Shown: piece by piece, positions 5,204-7,863 of the stretch | Layout of the letters: each line of letters starts with the position of its first letter | How positions within the stretch are numbered: the stretch's first letter is position 1 | Assembly: GCA_002067565.1 (NCBI GenBank) | Contig: MVQZ01000264.1 | Coordinates: 1-7,863 of the forward strand | Source of the DNA: Methanobacterium sp. PtaU1.Bin242 | GTDB taxonomy: Archaea; Methanobacteriota; Methanobacteria; Methanobacteriales; Methanobacteriaceae | Reading direction: 5' to 3' | DNA length: 7,863 nucleotides | Position numbers and translations under genes: made by a program | The notes under the pieces: generated by a model | Databases searched by the model: none | The model's input: the letters and a program-made list of their open reading frames with translations, nothing else | Told to the model about the DNA's origin: nothing

Positions 5204-5959
5204 CTATCCGAATCTACCAGTTATATAATCCTCTGTTCGTTTATCACACGGTTCGATGAATATTTTATCGGTCGGTCCGCTTTCTATTATTTCGCCGTTT
5301 AAGAAGAATGCTGTGTACTTGGAGACACGGGTAGCCTGCTGCATGTTGTGGGTAACAATTATAATGGTATAATCCTTTTTCAGTCTATGTATTAAATCCT
5401 CAATTTTGGTTGTGGATATGGGATCTAAAGCAGAACAAGGTTCATCCATCAATATAACCTCAGGTTCAACTGCTATGGTTCTTGCAATGCACAATCTTTG
5501 CTGTTGCCCACCAGAAAGTCCCATGGCTGATTTATCTAACTTATCTTTAACTTCATCCCAGAGAGCTGCTGCTTTTAAACTGTCCTCCACCTTTTCTTCT
5601 ATTATATCTTTATCTTTTATTCCATGGACCTTTAATCCATATGCTACATTATCAAATATTGATTTGGGGAATGGATTGGGTTTTTGGAATACCATTCCCA
5701 CTCTTTTACGCAGATCAACTACATCAACCTTGGGATCATAAATATCTTCCCCATCCAGTAGCACCTTCCCCTCTTTACGGAAGGTGTCTATTAAATCGTT
5801 CATCCGGTTAAGGGTACGTATGAATGTTGATTTCCCACATCCTGAAGGCCCTATAAGAGCTGTGACCATATTTTTATTTATTTTTAGACTGACATCCTTT
5901 AAAATGTGTAATTCGTCAAAGTATACGTTTAATTTTTCCACTTCAATTCTGTAATCCAT
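5204..5959 (-). CDS. pstB: Phosphate ABC transporter ATP-binding protein PstB
   Basis: PstB is the cytoplasmic ATPase that powers high-affinity phosphate import through PstC and PstA. The 251-residue protein has all the ABC landmarks: Walker A GPSGCGKST (37-45), Q-loop glutamine in VFQKPNPFP (Q92), signature LSGGQQQR (148-155), Walker B VILMDEP (168-174) with catalytic E173, SALD (176-179) and the switch histidine in VTHNM (H204). NRMNDL after Walker A and QKPNPFP are typical of PstB among ABC ATPases. Length is normal for the family. It starts four bases after the pstA stop, which fits translational coupling; its ribosome binding site is weak and G-rich inside the pstA end. Confidence 0.97.
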   Translation of the reverse strand: MDYRIEVEKLNVYFDELHILKDVSLKINKNMVTALIGPSGCGKSTFIRTLNRMNDLIDTFRKEGKVLLDGEDIYDPKVDVVDLRKRVGMVFQKPNPFPKSIFDNVAYGLKVHGIKDKDIIEEKVEDSLKAAALWDEVKDKLDKSAMGLSGGQQQRLCIARTIAVEPEVILMDEPCSALDPISTTKIEDLIHRLKKDYTIIIVTHNMQQATRVSKYTAFFLNGEIIESGPTDKIFIEPCDKRTEDYITGRFG

Positions 5960-5963
5960 ATTA

Positions 5964-6812
5964 TTATCGCCCCATCATCTTCTTGGTGTATCTATCGACT
6001 AAGGTGTTAGTTACCACGGTTATTATCAGGATTATAATAACCAGCACAGCTGCTGTTCCATATGCATTATCTAAGGAAATACCTTCAGTGGCCAAAATGT
6101 AAAGGTGTAAGGGTAAAGGCCTTGCAGGATCCATAAGAGATATAGGAATACTTAATGCAGCACCTACTGTGTATAGAATGGCGGCTGCTTCAGCAATGGC
6201 TCTTCCCATTCCTAAAATTACTCCAGTGGTTATTCCTGGCATGGCTGCCGGTACCACCACTTTATACACAGTTTGCCATTTGGTAGCTCCCAGAGCAAGA
6301 CTCCCCTCACTATAAGATTTGTTAACAGACTCTATCGAAACTTCAGAAGCTGCCAGTATAGTGGGAAGAGCCATTAAAGCTAAAGTCAATCCACCAGACA
6401 ATACACTCCACCCCATATCCAAATAAATAACAAAAAATGCCAGTCCGAACAATCCAAAAATTATGGATGGAATGGAAGACAGTGTTTCTGCTCCGAATCT
6501 TATGGCTGCTACTAATCTGCCTTCACCTGCATACTCCGCCAGATAAACCGCCGCCCCGACACCCAAAGGAGTAGCGACTAATAAAGCAATTAAGGTAACA
6601 TATGCCGTAGAGACAATCATGGGGAATATACCGCCTGCTCTTCCAGAATCGATAGGTTCACCTAATAGAAATTCCAGATTAATAACAGGTAAACCTTTTA
6701 AAATTACATAACCTATTATGAAGAGCAATATAATGATGGTTATAATTCCAGATATCCAGAAAACCGCTTTCATTATCTTCTGGGCATTTTTAGGAGATAA
6801 AACACGTTGCAT
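5964..6812 (-). CDS. pstA: Phosphate ABC transporter permease PstA
   Basis: PstA is one of the two inner-membrane channel subunits of the phosphate importer. The 282-residue protein has about six membrane segments (roughly 15-38, 63-92, 110-131, 138-156, 193-220 and 252-270) and the EAA-type loop EGSLALGATKWQTVYKVVVP (169-188) that docks onto PstB. The motifs SSIPSIIFGLFGL (112-124) and GRAIAEAA (203-210) are typical of the Pst permeases. The start at 6812 is chosen because GGAGG at 6820-6824 is seven bases upstream; the ATG at 6836 has no such site and would add eight residues containing it. It follows pstC after 39 bases. Confidence 0.96.
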   Translation of the reverse strand: MQRVLSPKNAQKIMKAVFWISGIITIIILLFIIGYVILKGLPVINLEFLLGEPIDSGRAGGIFPMIVSTAYVTLIALLVATPLGVGAAVYLAEYAGEGRLVAAIRFGAETLSSIPSIIFGLFGLAFFVIYLDMGWSVLSGGLTLALMALPTILAASEVSIESVNKSYSEGSLALGATKWQTVYKVVVPAAMPGITTGVILGMGRAIAEAAAILYTVGAALSIPISLMDPARPLPLHLYILATEGISLDNAYGTAAVLVIIILIITVVTNTLVDRYTKKMMGR

Positions 6813-6851
6813 TTTAAATCCTCCCCACAATAGCATTCTTAAAAGGAGAAA

Positions 6852-7727
6852 TCACAAGTATCCCCCTCCCACGGTTACCTTCTTCTTATAGTGGAAGTAA
6901 TTTGCAACCACCAGCAGCACTATTATCATTAAGATTAGCACTATTCCTGTGGCAAAAAGCGCATTATAATGTATTCCTGTTGCATATCCCATTTCTATGG
7001 CTATGTTGGAAGTTAATGCTCGAACCGGGTCAAATATGGAGCCGGGTATCTGTACCACATTACCGGCAACCATAATTATGGCCAGTGTTTCACCTATGGC
7101 CCGTCCCATTCCCAATATAATAGAAGTAATAACTCCTGGAATGGCTGCAGGAAATATTACATTTTTTATGGTCTGCCAGTGAGTGGCGCCCAGTGCCATT
7201 GAAGCTTCTTTATATTCACCAGGCACTGATCTTAATGCATCCTCTGAAACACTGACGATTATGGGTAAAATCATCACCGTGAGGATGATTGATGCAGTTA
7301 ACATGCTGAACCCAGTTCCTCCGAAATGTATTCGCATGAAGGGTACCAGTATTATCAGCCCGAAAAATCCGTATACTACAGATGGAATTCCAGATAATGT
7401 CTGTAAGGTAGGTTTCAAAATTTTCCGCATATTTGCAGGTGCTATCTCTGCCATGAATATGGCACAAAAAACACCTAAAGGAACTGCCATTAGTAATGAA
7501 AGACCAGTTATGGCTAATGAGCCAATGATCATAGGGAAAACGCCGTAAAGACCGTTTGATGGGCTCCAATCCATACCAAATATGAAATTAAAAAACCCGA
7601 CACTCATTATAGCCGGATATCCCTCCCAAAAAATGAAGAATATTATCAGGGCAATGATAATTATTGAAGATATGGCTGTTAAAAACAGTCCTTTTTCGAT
7701 TAGAAATTCATCAACCTTTTTTGACAT
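6852..7727 (-). CDS. pstC: Phosphate ABC transporter permease PstC
   Basis: PstC pairs with PstA to form the transmembrane channel for phosphate. The 291-residue protein has a short cytoplasmic N-terminus, about six membrane segments (roughly 12-34, 64-93, 112-131, 141-161, 198-225 and 256-277) and the EAA loop EASMALGATHWQTIKNVIFP (174-193). SGIPSVVYGFFGL (112-124) and GRAIGETLAI (208-217) mark it as PstC. The ATG at 7727 has GAGGT at 7734-7738, six bases upstream. It is the first gene of the operon in this window; pstS, encoding the periplasmic-side phosphate-binding protein, would be expected upstream but lies outside the window or elsewhere. Confidence 0.96.
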   Translation of the reverse strand: MSKKVDEFLIEKGLFLTAISSIIIIALIIFFIFWEGYPAIMSVGFFNFIFGMDWSPSNGLYGVFPMIIGSLAITGLSLLMAVPLGVFCAIFMAEIAPANMRKILKPTLQTLSGIPSVVYGFFGLIILVPFMRIHFGGTGFSMLTASIILTVMILPIIVSVSEDALRSVPGEYKEASMALGATHWQTIKNVIFPAAIPGVITSIILGMGRAIGETLAIIMVAGNVVQIPGSIFDPVRALTSNIAIEMGYATGIHYNALFATGIVLILMIIVLLVVANYFHYKKKVTVGGGYL

Positions 7728-7771
7728 GTATTTACCTCTGAAACAAACTTATAAGCGTGAAAAATCTTTAT

Positions 7772-7782
7772 CTATAAATATT
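7772..7782 (-). promoter_or_regulatory. TATA-like box of the pst operon
   Basis: The minus strand reads AATATTTATAG. Transcription would start about 25 bases downstream, near 7750, with a leader of about 23 bases that includes the GAGGT site. Other A/T-rich matches are nearby, for example CTTATAAG around 7750, which is too close to the gene. Confidence 0.4.
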
Positions 7783-7794
7783 ATCTTATATTCT

Positions 7795-7860
7795 ATTAGA
7801 TTAAATTTTTAATATTCTATTAAACTAATCTATTAAACTAATTTTCATTTTTAATCTAAT
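7795..7860. repeat. Inverted repeat of 11 bases flanking the tandem repeat
   Basis: attagattaaa at 7795-7805 is the exact reverse complement of tttaatctaat at 7850-7860. The tandem repeat lies between the arms. It may be a protein-binding site or part of a control region shared with a divergent gene beyond the window; low sequence complexity makes chance possible. Confidence 0.45.
7817..7842. repeat. Perfect tandem repeat of 13 bases, upstream of pstC
   Basis: The unit ctattaaactaat occurs twice back to back (7817-7829 and 7830-7842). A related third unit ctattagattaaa is at 7793-7805. On the pst transcript this is 35-70 bases upstream of the TATA box, where archaeal activators often bind. 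Confidence 0.6.
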
Positions 7861-7863
7861 TTC

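Noticed and set aside
6813..6836. Longer start for PstA at 6836
   Set aside because: The added codons include the GGAGG site that serves the ATG at 6812, and no binding site precedes 6836.
7216..7569. Minus-strand open frame of 117 codons inside pstC
   Set aside because: It overlaps pstC in another frame; pstC has the transporter motifs and membrane segments, so this is a shadow.

Overview
The window looks like a piece of a low-GC archaeal chromosome, most likely a methanogen of the Methanobacterium type. The reasons are archaeal TATA-like boxes upstream of several genes, strong GGAGG/GGTGA ribosome binding sites, archaeal-style roadblock/LC7 proteins, and a phosphate-uptake operon with two phoU genes. 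The taxonomy is an inference from gene content and style, not from a marker gene.

Left part (1-3183) is a small regulatory cluster. It holds three roadblock/LC7 genes on the minus strand: one cut by the window edge (1-135), one divergent (395-745) and one complete (1860-2234). The first and third are almost identical over the overlapping stretch, with 2 differences in 148 bases, both synonymous. Downstream of the complete copy, in the same direction, is a 170-residue protein with a C-terminal V4R-like domain (1300-1812). Divergent from this pair is a plus-strand gene (2650-3183) whose product joins an N-terminal ribbon-helix-helix-like DNA-binding segment to a C-terminal domain visibly related to that of the 170-residue protein. 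No Ras-like/MglA GTPase, the usual roadblock partner, is present. I read this as a possible sensor, adaptor and DNA-binder module. It is the least ordinary thing here, but its function is not established.

Two sizeable stretches lack convincing genes. Positions 746-1299 contain a notable imperfect hairpin at 1201-1235. Positions 2235-2649 form the divergent promoter region, with a palindrome, a terminator-like hairpin and a motif shared with the region upstream of the first roadblock copy.

Right part (3344-7727) is a compact minus-strand phosphate operon in the order pstC, pstA, pstB, phoU, a small DUF2226-like gene, and a second phoU. PstC and PstA form the membrane channel, PstB is the ATPase, and the PhoU proteins are expected to restrain transport or signal phosphate status. 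The binding protein PstS is not in the window. Upstream of pstC (7743-7863) is AT-rich DNA with a TATA-like box, a perfect 13-base tandem repeat and a flanking 11-base inverted repeat, which is a plausible phosphate-responsive control region. The operon converges on the DNA-binding gene, and both transcripts end in the T-rich gap 3184-3343.
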